14,481 nucleotides of DNA from Desulfocorpusculum sp964414345 (GCA_964414345.1 CAYPWF010000081.1:1-14481); one strand, 5' to 3'. Shown: positions 1 through 8,336, counted from the stretch's first letter. Notes: generated by a model not told the origin, from the sequence alone. Numbers and translations: made by a program.

Positions 1-919
1 CCCTTTTTTCCCCCCTTGCTTTTTGCCAGCTTCCCAGAGCCCCCAGCACCAGGATAAGGGCTATTTGAAGCAGAATCACCCCTTCCTCCCTTTTGAGGGA
101 TTCTCCAATGCCCAGCAATGCCCCCCTCAGCCCGGCCTGGAGCCCAGGCCAGGGGGAACTCCTGAGGTGCTCCAGAAAACCCCTGGTGAAAAAGGCAGGT
201 TCTGTCCTCCTGAAAGTCTCGCCCCGCATTCGATTGAAGGTGGCCTCGATGGGAGCTGCGAGGCCTCGGTTTTCCTCTTTGATGCGGCTTATCCGTTCCT
301 GGAGGGCCAAAAGAGTGGAGGCTCCTTTCGAGATTTCCTGGACAACCCCTTTGGCGGTCTGCTCGGCTTTGGAAAACACCTCTGCAGGTAAATCCTCCTT
401 GCCGGCAGCCAGGCTCTTTTTCCATTCTTTCCAAAAAGATAGCTGCTCCTCCCACTCGCGGCGAAGAACCTCCAGCTCCTGAAGCCGCGCAGAGATGGAA
501 TCCAGTTGTGCATCCAAGGCCCTTCGTTCGCTCTCCAAGGGTGTTCGGGCATCCTGAAGCTTCTGGAAATCCCACTGGATGGGATCGCCCATTTCCCTTA
601 GCCTTGCAGCCAAGTCTTTGAGCCTAGCTTCAGCCTCGGTCATGGCTTTTTCGAACTCCCCGGTTCTTAGTTTTGCCTCCAGCTGCTCTTTTGTTTCCTG
701 GGCCTTCCTGGCCATTTCCTCTGCCCTGGGGACGATTTCGGCCACCCCTGGAAAAGACTGATTCCTGGGCTCCTGGAGGCTCTGGGAAGCCTCCTTGGGG
801 GCTTGTTGTAAAGGCTGGGCCCAAAGGGTTGGAAGACTCAAAGTGAAAAAGCAAAACCCTAAGAGCAAGGTATGGCCCAATGGTCCTAGCCCTCTTGGCT
901 GTGGGCTCTTATTTCCCAT
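1..919 (-). CDS. Coiled-coil periplasmic protein, probably N-terminal half of an MscS/MscK-type mechanosensitive channel (3' end outside window)
   Basis: The frame is open from the ATG at 919 to the window edge (306 codons, no stop). The protein starts with a basic n-region and a hydrophobic stretch ending near LPTLWA-QP, a good Sec signal peptide of about 34 residues. It continues as a long, charged, heptad-like region rich in E, K, R and L (about residues 60-230), then a less charged linker. The last visible stretch, VILLQIALILVLGALGSW, is a membrane helix. Secreted coiled coil followed by membrane helices is the layout of large MscS-family channels (MscK/MscM type, DUF3772-like), which release ions when membrane tension rises. 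The diagnostic pore and beta domain would lie to the left of position 1, so the family call is inference. The start is supported by TTAGGAGA 7 bases upstream of the ATG. The gene lies 103 bp after the AsmA-like gene on the same strand. A periplasmic coiled-coil protein of another family is the alternative. Confidence 0.6.
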   Translation of the reverse strand, partial: MGNKSPQPRGLGPLGHTLLLGFCFFTLSLPTLWAQPLQQAPKEASQSLQEPRNQSFPGVAEIVPRAEEMARKAQETKEQLEAKLRTGEFEKAMTEAEARLKDLAARLREMGDPIQWDFQKLQDARTPLESERRALDAQLDSISARLQELEVLRREWEEQLSFWKEWKKSLAAGKEDLPAEVFSKAEQTAKGVVQEISKGASTLLALQERISRIKEENRGLAAPIEATFNRMRGETFRRTEPAFFTRGFLEHLRSSPWPGLQAGLRGALLGIGESLKREEGVILLQIALILVLGALGSWQKARGEKR

Positions 920-1022
920 TGTTTGTCTCCTAAGTATCTTCTTCTCGCATCCTGAAACCAACTGCAAACCGGATAGGACCCTGTGTCCAAGGCCTCAAAA
1001 AAGGAACATAACCCCATCTGCC

Positions 1023-4000
1023 TCATTTGGCTGGAGTCCCCCTGGTTTTCTTATTGGAGCTGGTCTTGGTCGTGGGAGCTTGGGGCCTCACCAGCCTTTT
1101 CAGAAACTCCTTGGGGATTTCCCCTGGCTGGAGCATGTGCACCCGGGGCTCCTGGAAAGAGCCCTCCAAAGCCAAAGCCGCAAGAGGTCTTCCCGGCTTT
1201 GATGCTTTGGAACCCCCGGACTTGATCCCTTTGGGCTCAATCAGTATCTCCATGTGCAAGCCACCTGATAATAGGTCCAGATCCCCTTGGGCCAGCACTT
1301 GCATGAGGCTTCCATCCAGCCAAAGCTCCTTTATCCTGAGGTTCCCTTCATTCAGCTCCAAGTTTGTACGGCCTTTGTCCCAACCAAGTCCTCCAGGCCC
1401 GGCCCTCTTAGTCCAATCTCCAAATTCCGGTAAACCTTTTAAGACCTCCAGGATCCGAAGCCAGAGCCTGCCTGGCTGGATTTCCCCCTTATGGAGCAGC
1501 ATCTCAATGGATCCGCTAGCTCTTTCCATGGAATGAGGTTCAAATCCTTCCCCCCGTATTTCCCCATCCAGATCCACCTTGCCCGACAACCCAATAGAAG
1601 TCACTCCCAAACAGCCCAAGAACTCCTTGAGGTGAATAGCCCTGGCCACAGGGTGAAGAGTCCAAGTAAGGGGCTCAGTTTTCTGAACTCTTCCTGAAAG
1701 GGTCACCCCACACAGAAGAGCATATTTGAGATCCAGTCCCGAGCCCGAAGGATCCAGCTCCAGATCTGCATGGAAAGGTCTGAAAGAGGCCTCTCCCACC
1801 CTAAGCTGCCCCAGCCTAAGCCCTAAGCTGCCTGCAAGGCTCGTCCCCACACCACTTGTAAGCTCCTGGGTTATCTCCCCAAGCTCCTCCCATCCCAGGG
1901 CCACGGTTTCCAAGCTGACCCGCACCTGGGCTCCGGTTTTCCAAAAAGAGCCTTCCCCTCTGAGGAGGATCTCTTTGTCCATCCAAGTAAGTCGGGCACC
2001 CTCAAGAAAAATCTCACGGCCCTTTCCCAAAAGCCTGCCTTGAATTAGAGCCCAAGGCCCACCCTCAAGGAAACGGGCCAAAGGGATAGCCTCGGCCATG
2101 ATCTCCCCGTGGAGCACAAGGCTGCCTGCAGGATCCCTTTTTATCTTGGCCTCCCCACTCACCCAGCCCCTGCCCAGGGGATTTTCCTCTGTAAAGAAAT
2201 CCAGGGTGCTCCCTGAGATATACCCCTTCAAGCCCAGCTCCCATGAACCTGGAGCTGTATCCAAGGAGAAAAAAATTCTTGTTTCAGGGTCCTGGACCCA
2301 GAGTTCCCGGACTTTCAAGCCGCCCTGCCCTAGGAGCAGGTTGGCCGAGACACGCATTTTATCCGCCCATGCCAGCTCTGCTCCAACAGACACCCCCTCG
2401 GGGCTCCAGTTGAATTTGGAAGGTAGCAGCTCTGCCCTGGGAAGTTCCCTCCAGTTTATCCCTGTAAGCTCGGTCAGAGGTTTCCTCAAGATGCCCCAGG
2501 TTTCCGGGCCTATGTGCCCCCAGAGGAGCAGTTCCCCCCTTTTCTCCTCATTCATCCAGTGGAGAAGATCCCCCTCCAGATAGAGCCTTTCTCCTTCCAC
2601 ATCCAAGCCGGCTTTTCTCAAGGAGAGGCTCTCCTGGCTGAGTTCCAGCTCCGCGCCCTTTATTTCCACCTGTACGCCTAGAAGGTCCCGGGCCAGCCGG
2701 CCCTCCATACTTGCTGAGGCCCGGCCCTTCCAGGTTCTTGGTTCCAGGAGCGGGCCGTTGATCTCGGCCTCCCTGATCTTCAAACGCCCTTCCAATGAGC
2801 TCAGGTTCTCAGGGAGCCCCCAAGCAGCCTTGCTCTCTTGGAGAATTGCCCAGATCTCTTCCAGCTCCAGCACACAGGGCCCCACCCTAAGGTCCAACCA
2901 AGGCTCTGCTGAGAGATCCAGGCTTCCGCTCAGTTCAGAGAAGCTGGAGCTCCCGAGCGTGCCTCTCAGGCCTTCAAAAGCCAATTCCCCAGGCCTTGCA
3001 AGAAGACTACCGCCTCCTATTGCGATTGCATAGGGAAACTCCTTGTGGCGTGCAATAAAATCAAACTCTTGCACCTCCAGCCAAACTCTTGGGGAGGCCC
3101 CAGGGCCTTCAAGCACCAGCTTCCCCCGGGCTCTGCCCCCTACCTTGTAAAGAGCGCGGATCTGCATCCCCAAGGGTTCCTCTGGAAGCCATTCCCCGAG
3201 GATACGGTGAAGCTGTCTCAGATCCGCCTCAAACCAGGCTTGTGCAAAGAGGTTGTGCTCCGGGCTTGTGAGCCCCAGCCTCAAAGAGCCGCTCTTGAGG
3301 CTTCCTGCACCTGCCTTGGCCCTTAGGGAAGAAAGCTCCAATGTGTCCCCGGAAAGCTCAAATGCAGCCTCTAGGTCTTTAAGAACCCCCCAGGGAGCGG
3401 GCAGAAGCAGCTTGCCCTCTTTAAGCCGGCCTCTGAGCTGTGCCTGCTGGCTCCCCCGGGAGAGATCCTGGCTCTTGCCAGGGATTTTGGCCTCCAGATC
3501 CAGAACTATTCCCGCCTCAAGCCGTTCCCAAAGCTCTGGGGGAATCGGTAAGGCCCTCTGAAACACTTGAAGCAGGCTTCTGGCCGAGCCCAGATCCAAG
3601 GGGGGGCTTGTAAGAAGAAACTCATCAAAGCTCTCACGGGAGAGGCCCTTAATCTCTGCGGTCAAGTCAAAAAGAGGCTCCTGAACCCGGATTTTTCCCT
3701 TAAGGGCCGATCCAAGATCTCCTGAGGCGGAGAACTGCAGAACCACACCTCTTAGGAGCAGGCCTTTGCCCCCGCCCTCCAGATCAAAGCTGAGCCTCAA
3801 ATCAACCCCTGAAAGCCTTCGGTTCAATCTGCCCCCGAGATTGGAGAGCAGCACCTGTTCTTCCCCCGCAAGCCTGGTGTTGACCTTCCCATTGCTCAAG
3901 CGCAGGTCAAAAAAAGGGACTTGGAGATTTCTTTCCATTGATGCCCAAAGCCCCTCCAGCAGTTTCCTCCCAGAATCATGGGATGCCTCCAGTCCGGTCA

Positions 4001-4340
4001 ACTCCAGGTAAGAAACGCGAAGCCTTCCCATGGCCATGGAGAGAAGATCCGGACCGGCTCCCAGACTCTCAACTTGGGCATGGGTGTTTTCCCCCCAAAA
4101 TAGAGAGGTTTTCCCCCAAAGCACCCTGGGGAAGGGGAATTTTCTAACCTCTGTTTCTTGGACTTCCAAGCGGCACCCGAGGGCTCTGGCGGTTTCCAAA
4201 AGAAGCCCCCGGGAAAGCTGGGCAGGCTCCCAGCTCCATATTCTGATGGAAAAAACAAGCAGCCCCAAAAGGGCTCCAAGACCCATCAAGCACATCACAG
4301 CCCGAAGGAAGTTTCCGAGTTTGTGCTTCACCTTGGACAC
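1023..4340 (-). CDS. AsmA-like (DUF3971/YhdP-type) inner-membrane anchored envelope protein
   Basis: A 1105-residue protein with one N-terminal membrane helix (about residues 13-35, FLRAVMCLMGLGALLGLLVF) and a very long periplasmic part. That part repeats short beta-strand patterns of the type G-x-L-x-L and L-E-G-x-L-x-x-G, typical of AsmA-family bridge-like lipid transfer proteins such as YhdP, TamB and YdbH. The C-terminal 250 residues match the AsmA C-terminal pattern: a G-x-V-D-L-D-G-E-I-R-G segment, then S-G-S-I-E-M with helix RLWLRILEVLKGLP, then a G-D-L-D-L-x-S-G-G-L segment and a final LALEGSFQEPRV strand. Family members are thought to form a hydrophobic groove carrying phospholipids to the outer membrane. 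The start is GTG at 4340: an in-frame TAA lies 6 codons upstream, and AAGGGG sits 8 bases before the GTG. The tail is basic and Ser/Thr-rich. Followed by the coiled-coil/MscS-like gene, which suggests an envelope role for both. The exact subfamily is not certain. Confidence 0.85.
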   Translation of the reverse strand: MSKVKHKLGNFLRAVMCLMGLGALLGLLVFSIRIWSWEPAQLSRGLLLETARALGCRLEVQETEVRKFPFPRVLWGKTSLFWGENTHAQVESLGAGPDLLSMAMGRLRVSYLELTGLEASHDSGRKLLEGLWASMERNLQVPFFDLRLSNGKVNTRLAGEEQVLLSNLGGRLNRRLSGVDLRLSFDLEGGGKGLLLRGVVLQFSASGDLGSALKGKIRVQEPLFDLTAEIKGLSRESFDEFLLTSPPLDLGSARSLLQVFQRALPIPPELWERLEAGIVLDLEAKIPGKSQDLSRGSQQAQLRGRLKEGKLLLPAPWGVLKDLEAAFELSGDTLELSSLRAKAGAGSLKSGSLRLGLTSPEHNLFAQAWFEADLRQLHRILGEWLPEEPLGMQIRALYKVGGRARGKLVLEGPGASPRVWLEVQEFDFIARHKEFPYAIAIGGGSLLARPGELAFEGLRGTLGSSSFSELSGSLDLSAEPWLDLRVGPCVLELEEIWAILQESKAAWGLPENLSSLEGRLKIREAEINGPLLEPRTWKGRASASMEGRLARDLLGVQVEIKGAELELSQESLSLRKAGLDVEGERLYLEGDLLHWMNEEKRGELLLWGHIGPETWGILRKPLTELTGINWRELPRAELLPSKFNWSPEGVSVGAELAWADKMRVSANLLLGQGGLKVRELWVQDPETRIFFSLDTAPGSWELGLKGYISGSTLDFFTEENPLGRGWVSGEAKIKRDPAGSLVLHGEIMAEAIPLARFLEGGPWALIQGRLLGKGREIFLEGARLTWMDKEILLRGEGSFWKTGAQVRVSLETVALGWEELGEITQELTSGVGTSLAGSLGLRLGQLRVGEASFRPFHADLELDPSGSGLDLKYALLCGVTLSGRVQKTEPLTWTLHPVARAIHLKEFLGCLGVTSIGLSGKVDLDGEIRGEGFEPHSMERASGSIEMLLHKGEIQPGRLWLRILEVLKGLPEFGDWTKRAGPGGLGWDKGRTNLELNEGNLRIKELWLDGSLMQVLAQGDLDLLSGGLHMEILIEPKGIKSGGSKASKPGRPLAALALEGSFQEPRVHMLQPGEIPKEFLKRLVRPQAPTTKTSSNKKTRGTPAK

Positions 4341-4706
4341 AGAGCCAACCCCTTTTTAGCCCCTATATCGCAAGCCACCGCCCCCTGACCAACTGCGGCC
4401 AGCCAAATCTGAAACTCAGGGTGTTTTTGAGCATGGCGGTGCTCCCGCAGGAAGGCGCGCTTTTGCTTGAGTTCCAAAACCGCACGTTCATTGAGCCTTG
4501 AGCCCCATTTTACCCCACAGGGGCCTCCCCTGTGAGGGGTTTGAGGCCCTCCGGGGAAACAAGCCCTGACCCGGAGTATTCTCCAAGGCCCGTAACTTTG
4601 GGGCTCAAGCCCCCCCTCACGCCAATGCGGCTAATAGCGTTTTTTGTTGAAGCTGTTTTGAGTTTGTGCTGATGGAAGCGCTTCCGCACGCCCGAGAAGG
4701 GAGGCC
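4341..4706. other. Intergenic spacer (366 bp) holding a structured GC-rich element
   Basis: No gene with a credible start is visible. On the minus strand one frame is open from 4630 down to a TGA at 4330-4328, overlapping the AsmA-like start, and reads like protein near its end (NERAVLELKQKRAFLREH). It has no ATG or GTG, so I do not call it; it could be a gene remnant. The main content is the nested inverted-repeat element at 4497-4609. A perfect 12-bp palindrome, GGAAGCGCTTCC, lies at 4674-4685 just after the stop of the acyl-CoA synthetase gene. A run of six T on the plus strand (about 4640-4645) has no strong hairpin before it. Confidence 0.5.
4497..4609. repeat. Three-way-junction inverted repeat / possible structured RNA
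   Basis: The outer arms CTTGAGCCCCA (4497-4507) and TGGGGCTCAAG (4599-4609) are perfect 11-bp complements. Inside are two independent hairpins. One has an 8-bp perfect stem, CACAGGGG/CCCCTGTG (4516-4523 with 4527-4534), loop CCT, extended by CCC/GGG across a one-base bulge. The other has a 7-bp perfect stem, CTCCGGG/CCCGGAG (4549-4555 with 4570-4576), a 14-base loop, and a further GGCC/GGCC pair (4545-4548 with 4587-4590) across a bulge. The strand is undetermined. It lies in the 5' region of the AsmA-like gene, so a leader RNA is possible; a repeat element or a free small RNA are alternatives. It matches no RNA family I can name. Confidence 0.5.
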
Positions 4707-6134
4707 TTACAATCCGCTTCCCCCTCTTTGCCCTCTGCCTGTAGCCTTGCACCAAGAATACAAGGCTGCCAAGCTCTTAATGGCCTTCTCCGGGCAGGGG
4801 AACACAGGGATGCCCCTGTCTTCCAGCCACTTGAGGGGAGGCTGCTCTCCTCCGTGCATTCCAGGCACCCAGACCACCACAGGTTTTTGCCCACCGGTTA
4901 CCTGCTGGAAGGGCTGTAAGAACTCCTCAGGGAGCCTGGCAACCCACCTAGGAAGCATGACAGCCACTGCGTCTACTTGCGGATCACTCAACATGGCTTC
5001 CAGGTAGGTCTCGTAAACCTTGGTCGGGGGGTGGAACTGTACGCACACCCCCAGATCGAAGGGGTTGCCTCCCACCTCCCATCCAGGGAAAACAGGCCTC
5101 AGTTTCTCCAGGCTGGAGGCCGATATGCGAGCAGAGGAAAGCCCCATCATCTCGCACAGATCAGTGACTATCACACCTTCACCCCCTGGCAGCGTGGCCA
5201 AGGCCACCCTTGGACCTTTCATGCAGAAACCACTTAACCTCTCCAGCCCTTTACATATGTCGAAGAACTCTTTTATTCCTTGAGCCCTGAAGGCCCCCGC
5301 CTGCCTTATGACTGCATCAAAAAGAGCGTCATTCCCCCCGGCCATAACCCCGGTGTGGGAGGCTGCGGCCTTCACGCCCGCCACTGTGCGGCCGCTTTTG
5401 AGCACCACCACCGGGAGCCTCTTGGCAGCTTCCCTTAGGGCTCCAAAGAACTCCCTTCCACCCCCTTCTGCACTCTCCAGATGGATCCCTATGACGCGCG
5501 TGTCCGGATCCCCGGCCATGTAGGAAAGGGCCTCCACTTCGTGGACGTCCATCTTGTTGCCAAGATCCAAGAGCTTGTGAAGCCTCATGCCGAAAGGTCC
5601 CAGGAGAAACTCCAGCCTGGGCTCGTAAAGGCCTGACTGGAAGATGAGGCAGAGGCCCCCCGGCTCTATCCTCTCTATGGGGTGAAAGCTCACTGCCAGG
5701 CCGTTTCTGGAGTTTATGGGACTCAGGGCATTGGGACCTACGGCCCTCATCCCGAATCTGGAAAGCAGGTTCTTCATGGCCGTCTGTGTGCTTCTGCCTT
5801 TTTCGCCTGTCTCGGAAAAACCGCCTGCCACCAGGACGGCCCTCTTAACCCCTTTGCGGGCGCATTCTTCCAAGAGTGCGGGGGTCAGCTCCTGGGAGAC
5901 CCCGATCACCGCCAGGTCCACCACCTCAGGTAGGGCTTGGATATTTGGATAGGTCCTGAGTCCCAACATCTCCCCCGGCTCTGGGTGAATGGGGTAGATG
6001 CGGCCCTTGAAGCCCAGGCGAAGCAGATTGGCCAGGAGGTGGTGACCGATGCGGGTAGGATTCCTGGAGGCTCCCACCACGGCCACGCTTTGGGGATTGA
6101 AAAAACCATGAAGGAAGTGTCTTTCATGTCCCAT
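4707..6134 (-). CDS. ADP-forming acyl-CoA synthetase (acetate-CoA ligase type), alpha subunit
   Basis: This 475-residue protein fits the alpha subunit of ADP/NDP-forming acyl-CoA synthetases, which convert acyl-CoA, ADP and phosphate to acid, CoA and ATP. An N-terminal Rossmann CoA-binding domain starts with FFNPQSVAVVGASRNPTRIG (residues 11-30) and includes IYPIHPEP and the GPN turn at 133-135. The succinyl-CoA-ligase-like domains follow: FQSG (165-168), LDLGNKMDVHEVE, and VVLKSGRT leading to AAASHTG, where His260 is the expected phosphohistidine. A later flavodoxin-like domain carries GGNPFDLG (355-362). The frame is open 130 codons further upstream, to 6524, but that part overlaps the deaminase gene and is not protein-like. 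AAGGAG ends directly before the ATG at 6143 and 9 bases before the ATG at 6134, so 6134 is preferred. No ATP-grasp beta subunit is in the window; it must be encoded elsewhere. The gene starts 41 bp after the deaminase gene, probably in one operon. The substrate cannot be read from the sequence. Confidence 0.88.
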   Translation of the reverse strand: MGHERHFLHGFFNPQSVAVVGASRNPTRIGHHLLANLLRLGFKGRIYPIHPEPGEMLGLRTYPNIQALPEVVDLAVIGVSQELTPALLEECARKGVKRAVLVAGGFSETGEKGRSTQTAMKNLLSRFGMRAVGPNALSPINSRNGLAVSFHPIERIEPGGLCLIFQSGLYEPRLEFLLGPFGMRLHKLLDLGNKMDVHEVEALSYMAGDPDTRVIGIHLESAEGGGREFFGALREAAKRLPVVVLKSGRTVAGVKAAASHTGVMAGGNDALFDAVIRQAGAFRAQGIKEFFDICKGLERLSGFCMKGPRVALATLPGGEGVIVTDLCEMMGLSSARISASSLEKLRPVFPGWEVGGNPFDLGVCVQFHPPTKVYETYLEAMLSDPQVDAVAVMLPRWVARLPEEFLQPFQQVTGGQKPVVVWVPGMHGGEQPPLKWLEDRGIPVFPCPEKAIKSLAALYSWCKATGRGQRGGSGL

Positions 6135-6175
6135 TGATTCCATCTCCTTGGGATTGATCCGTAAGGGCTTCAGGC

Positions 6176-7873
6176 TCAGGGTTCCAAGCCCAGCAAGGCC
6201 CGGTCTTTTAGACGCACATACCCCCTGTGTGTTATCCGCAGGTGAGGGATGGCTGCTGTGCTGAGGGTGTCTATGGTAAGAAGGCTTTTCTCCCAGGCAA
6301 CACCCTGCTGCGCCATGGCTTCTTCCAGTTTCTTGACCCGGTCTCCAAGCACTTGCATGGGCTCCTGGGATATGATGCCGCAGATAGGGGCAGGGTATTC
6401 TGCCACCACCTCTCGGTCTATGGCATACACCGCGCCGCCTCCCAGTTCCCTCAGGCGGCCCAGGGCTGTCTCCATGGATCTTCTGTTGCATCCCACCAAG
6501 ATAAGATCTCCTGTGTCCCAGCACATGGTGGATCCGCAGGCCCCTCTTTTGAGCCCGAAGCCCTTCAGAAGTCCTAAGAAGGCGGCTCCTTTGCCCAAGC
6601 GATCCACAGCCGCAACCCAGTTGAGATCATCCCAAGCCCCCGGTGCCTGGAGGTCTAGGATCAACTCCCGGGTCACCAATCGAGTGATCAGCTCCATTGC
6701 CCGCACCCTGCCCCTTAGTTCAGGGAACTCGGGAAGGCCTAATGGGGGGGTCACGGTGTGATAAGAGGCCTCAGGGAAATCCACCCGGCAAGGCTCGGCC
6801 AGGAGCCTGCCTTCCTGGTACACAGGATTCCCAGCCACTCCCACGGAAAGGGGTTTGTAGTCAGTTGGGGAAGGTATGAGCACCCAGTCCGCCCATCTCC
6901 CGGGAGCCAAAGACCCCACCTGGGCTTCCAGCCCGAAATGCTCGGCTGGGTTCAGGGTCACCATTTGGTAGAGAAGTCCTGGCTCTACACCCATTCCCAG
7001 GGCTCTCCTCACCGAGCCGTCCAAGGAGCCCTCGCTCAGAAAACCCTCAGGATCCACGCTGTCGGTGCAAAGCACCAGGCGCCTCAGATCCAACTCCGAG
7101 CTGAAGAGATCCTTCATGCCTTCCAGCTCCTTTCGTATGCCCCCCTCGCGGATCATCACCCAGTAGCCCAGGCGCAGTCTTTCCAGTGCTTCCCCGGTGG
7201 AGATGGGTTCGTGACAGGAGGAGATCCCGAAAGAGGTGTAAGCCTGAAGTTTCAGGCCTCCTGCCCCAGCCGTATGCCCTTCAACCCTTTTCCCCCTCTT
7301 CAGGGCCAGCTCCAAAAGCCTTCTCACCCGGCTTCCCTGGGAGTTCTCCAGTAGCATGTTCCCCCAGTAGATCTCCCCCAGGCCCACGCATGCAGGATCA
7401 TCCAGAAAGGGGATCATCTCCTCGGGCTTAGGGGCCCTCATCTCCTCCTCCTGGGTGAGGCCGCATATGGCCGGCACCGTGTAGAAGAACCTGAGGGGTT
7501 GACCCTTGAGTGCTTCCACCAGTGCGGTTATCCCCTCCATGCCCAGCACCCCGGCCATCTCTATGGTCTCTGTGACCGCGGTGGTCACCCCCCCGGGTAG
7601 GCTGTAGCGCACAAACTCCTCTACCCCGCAGCGGTTCACTATGTGCGTGTGGGACTCCACCAGGCCAGGCAAAAGCAACATCCCGTCGGCATTAATCACC
7701 TGAGTGGTAGCATCTACTGGAGGCTCCATGTCGGGCCCTGAGTATGCCACCCTCCCCCCTGCAACCCAAATGGCATGATGTGGGAGAAACTCCCTGGTAA
7801 AAGGGTTAAAGAGCACGGCATTGCGAATGACCAGCTGGGCGGCCTTCTGGCCCATAGCAACCTGACTCAGCAC
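6176..7873 (-). CDS. Adenine deaminase-family amidohydrolase (divergent)
   Basis: A 565-residue protein with the full adenine deaminase layout: small N-terminal beta domain, metal-dependent TIM barrel, and C-terminal adenine deaminase domain (about residues 380-560). Visible metal and catalytic positions are His75-x-His77 (in PGLVESHTHI), Glu167 (GLGEIYW), His200 (EGHTAG), His221 (SCHEP) and Asp271 (CTDSVDP). The stretch LRLGYWVMIREG is highly typical. The usual reaction is adenine plus water to hypoxanthine plus ammonia in the cytoplasm. Several signature segments differ from what I know of canonical enzymes: H-T-H-I-V-N-R where H-M-H-I-E-S-S is usual, E-G-H-T-A-G for D-G-H-A-P-G, and C-T-D-S for C-T-D-D. 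The substrate could therefore be another aminopurine or related compound. The start is GTG at 7873 with AGGAGG 9 bases upstream; the ATG 18 bases further in has no such site. It is the first gene of the minus-strand run, ahead of the acyl-CoA synthetase. Confidence 0.85.
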   Translation of the reverse strand: MLSQVAMGQKAAQLVIRNAVLFNPFTREFLPHHAIWVAGGRVAYSGPDMEPPVDATTQVINADGMLLLPGLVESHTHIVNRCGVEEFVRYSLPGGVTTAVTETIEMAGVLGMEGITALVEALKGQPLRFFYTVPAICGLTQEEEMRAPKPEEMIPFLDDPACVGLGEIYWGNMLLENSQGSRVRRLLELALKRGKRVEGHTAGAGGLKLQAYTSFGISSCHEPISTGEALERLRLGYWVMIREGGIRKELEGMKDLFSSELDLRRLVLCTDSVDPEGFLSEGSLDGSVRRALGMGVEPGLLYQMVTLNPAEHFGLEAQVGSLAPGRWADWVLIPSPTDYKPLSVGVAGNPVYQEGRLLAEPCRVDFPEASYHTVTPPLGLPEFPELRGRVRAMELITRLVTRELILDLQAPGAWDDLNWVAAVDRLGKGAAFLGLLKGFGLKRGACGSTMCWDTGDLILVGCNRRSMETALGRLRELGGGAVYAIDREVVAEYPAPICGIISQEPMQVLGDRVKKLEEAMAQQGVAWEKSLLTIDTLSTAAIPHLRITHRGYVRLKDRALLGLEP

Positions 7874-7908
7874 CTTGTACCCCCTCCTGGCGGATATCCG
7901 ATCCAGGT

Positions 7909-7937
7909 CTCTTACCAGAGAGGGTGGGCTATGTCAA
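7909..7937 (-). promoter_or_regulatory. Candidate sigma-70 promoter of the deaminase / acyl-CoA synthetase run
   Basis: On the minus strand a perfect TTGACA -35 box (7937-7932) is followed after 17 bases by TAAGAG (7914-7909), a weak -10 box with 3 of 6 consensus bases. The position is right: the GTG start at 7873 is 35 bases downstream with a good SD between. The weak -10 box keeps confidence low. Confidence 0.35.
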
Positions 7938-8193
7938 CGGAGCCGCGCAACCCAAAGCTCTTCACCCCAAATTCCCGCCTCTCCGTACTGGATATGGAAG
8001 CTTTCCTTGTGCCATAGTCCCTCACCTGGTTGATGATAAAACCCGTTTGCAGAAAGTATTCCATCATCTTGTAACCAAAGGGCCAACCAGGTCTTACACA
8101 GCCCACAAACACACACCACAGCTAAATCCTTCAAAAGGGAAAATGGCTCGGCAAAATGAAGGCAACCGACTGCTGGAACAGGCCTCCAGCTCG

Positions 8194-8221
8194 TTTATAA
8201 GGAAATTCCTCATCGTAAAAT
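8194..8221 (+). promoter_or_regulatory. Candidate sigma-70 promoter of the lipoprotein pair
   Basis: TTTATA (8194-8199, 4 of 6) and TAAAAT (8216-8221, 5 of 6) are separated by 16 bases in an AT-rich stretch about 115 bp before the first lipoprotein gene. GGAAATTCC lies in the spacer and GGAAATT occurs again just downstream, so a repressor could act here. This is read by eye only. Confidence 0.3.
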
Positions 8222-8336
8222 AGGGAAATTTCTGATATGCTGCCACGCTTTCATGTGATAAAAGGTGCCCCTTTCCAATAGGTTAATGGGCTATCGGTCT
8301 TCCTGCGTAAGGGCCTAGAGCCAAGGGGTAATGGAC

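Larger units (their letters stand above)
7874..8330. other. Divergent intergenic region (457 bp) with promoters on both strands
   Basis: This spacer separates the minus-strand deaminase operon from the plus-strand lipoprotein pair. Open frames exist on both strands (for example 7924-8223 plus and 8134-7934 minus), but they overlap each other, lack recognisable domains and cover the likely promoter, so I do not call them. The stretch from about 8030 to 8290 is richer in A and T than the flanks. Two similar GGAAATT sites (8201-8207 and 8224-8230) lie 23 bp apart around the plus-strand promoter candidate and could be a regulator site. Confidence 0.5.

Noticed and set aside
4480..4493. Fourteen bases CCGCACGTTCATTG shared with about 13084-13097 in the small ORF.
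   Set aside because: A 14-base match in a window of this size is expected by chance at a rate near one, and similarity does not extend outward.
4328..4630. Minus-strand open frame of 100 codons with a protein-like end (NERAVLELKQKRAFLREH).
   Set aside because: No ATG or GTG start, it runs through the inverted-repeat element and overlaps the AsmA-like start; at most a gene remnant.
6135..6524. N-terminal extension of the acyl-CoA synthetase frame up to 6524.
   Set aside because: It overlaps the 3' end of the deaminase gene on the same strand, reads as Gly/Arg/His-rich low-quality sequence, and the family starts at FFNPQSVAVVGAS; a ribosome site fits the ATG at 6134.
7924..8223. 99-residue open frame on the plus strand in the divergent spacer.
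   Set aside because: No domain, composition unlike the neighbours, opposite-strand frames of similar quality, and it covers the likely promoter region of the deaminase operon.
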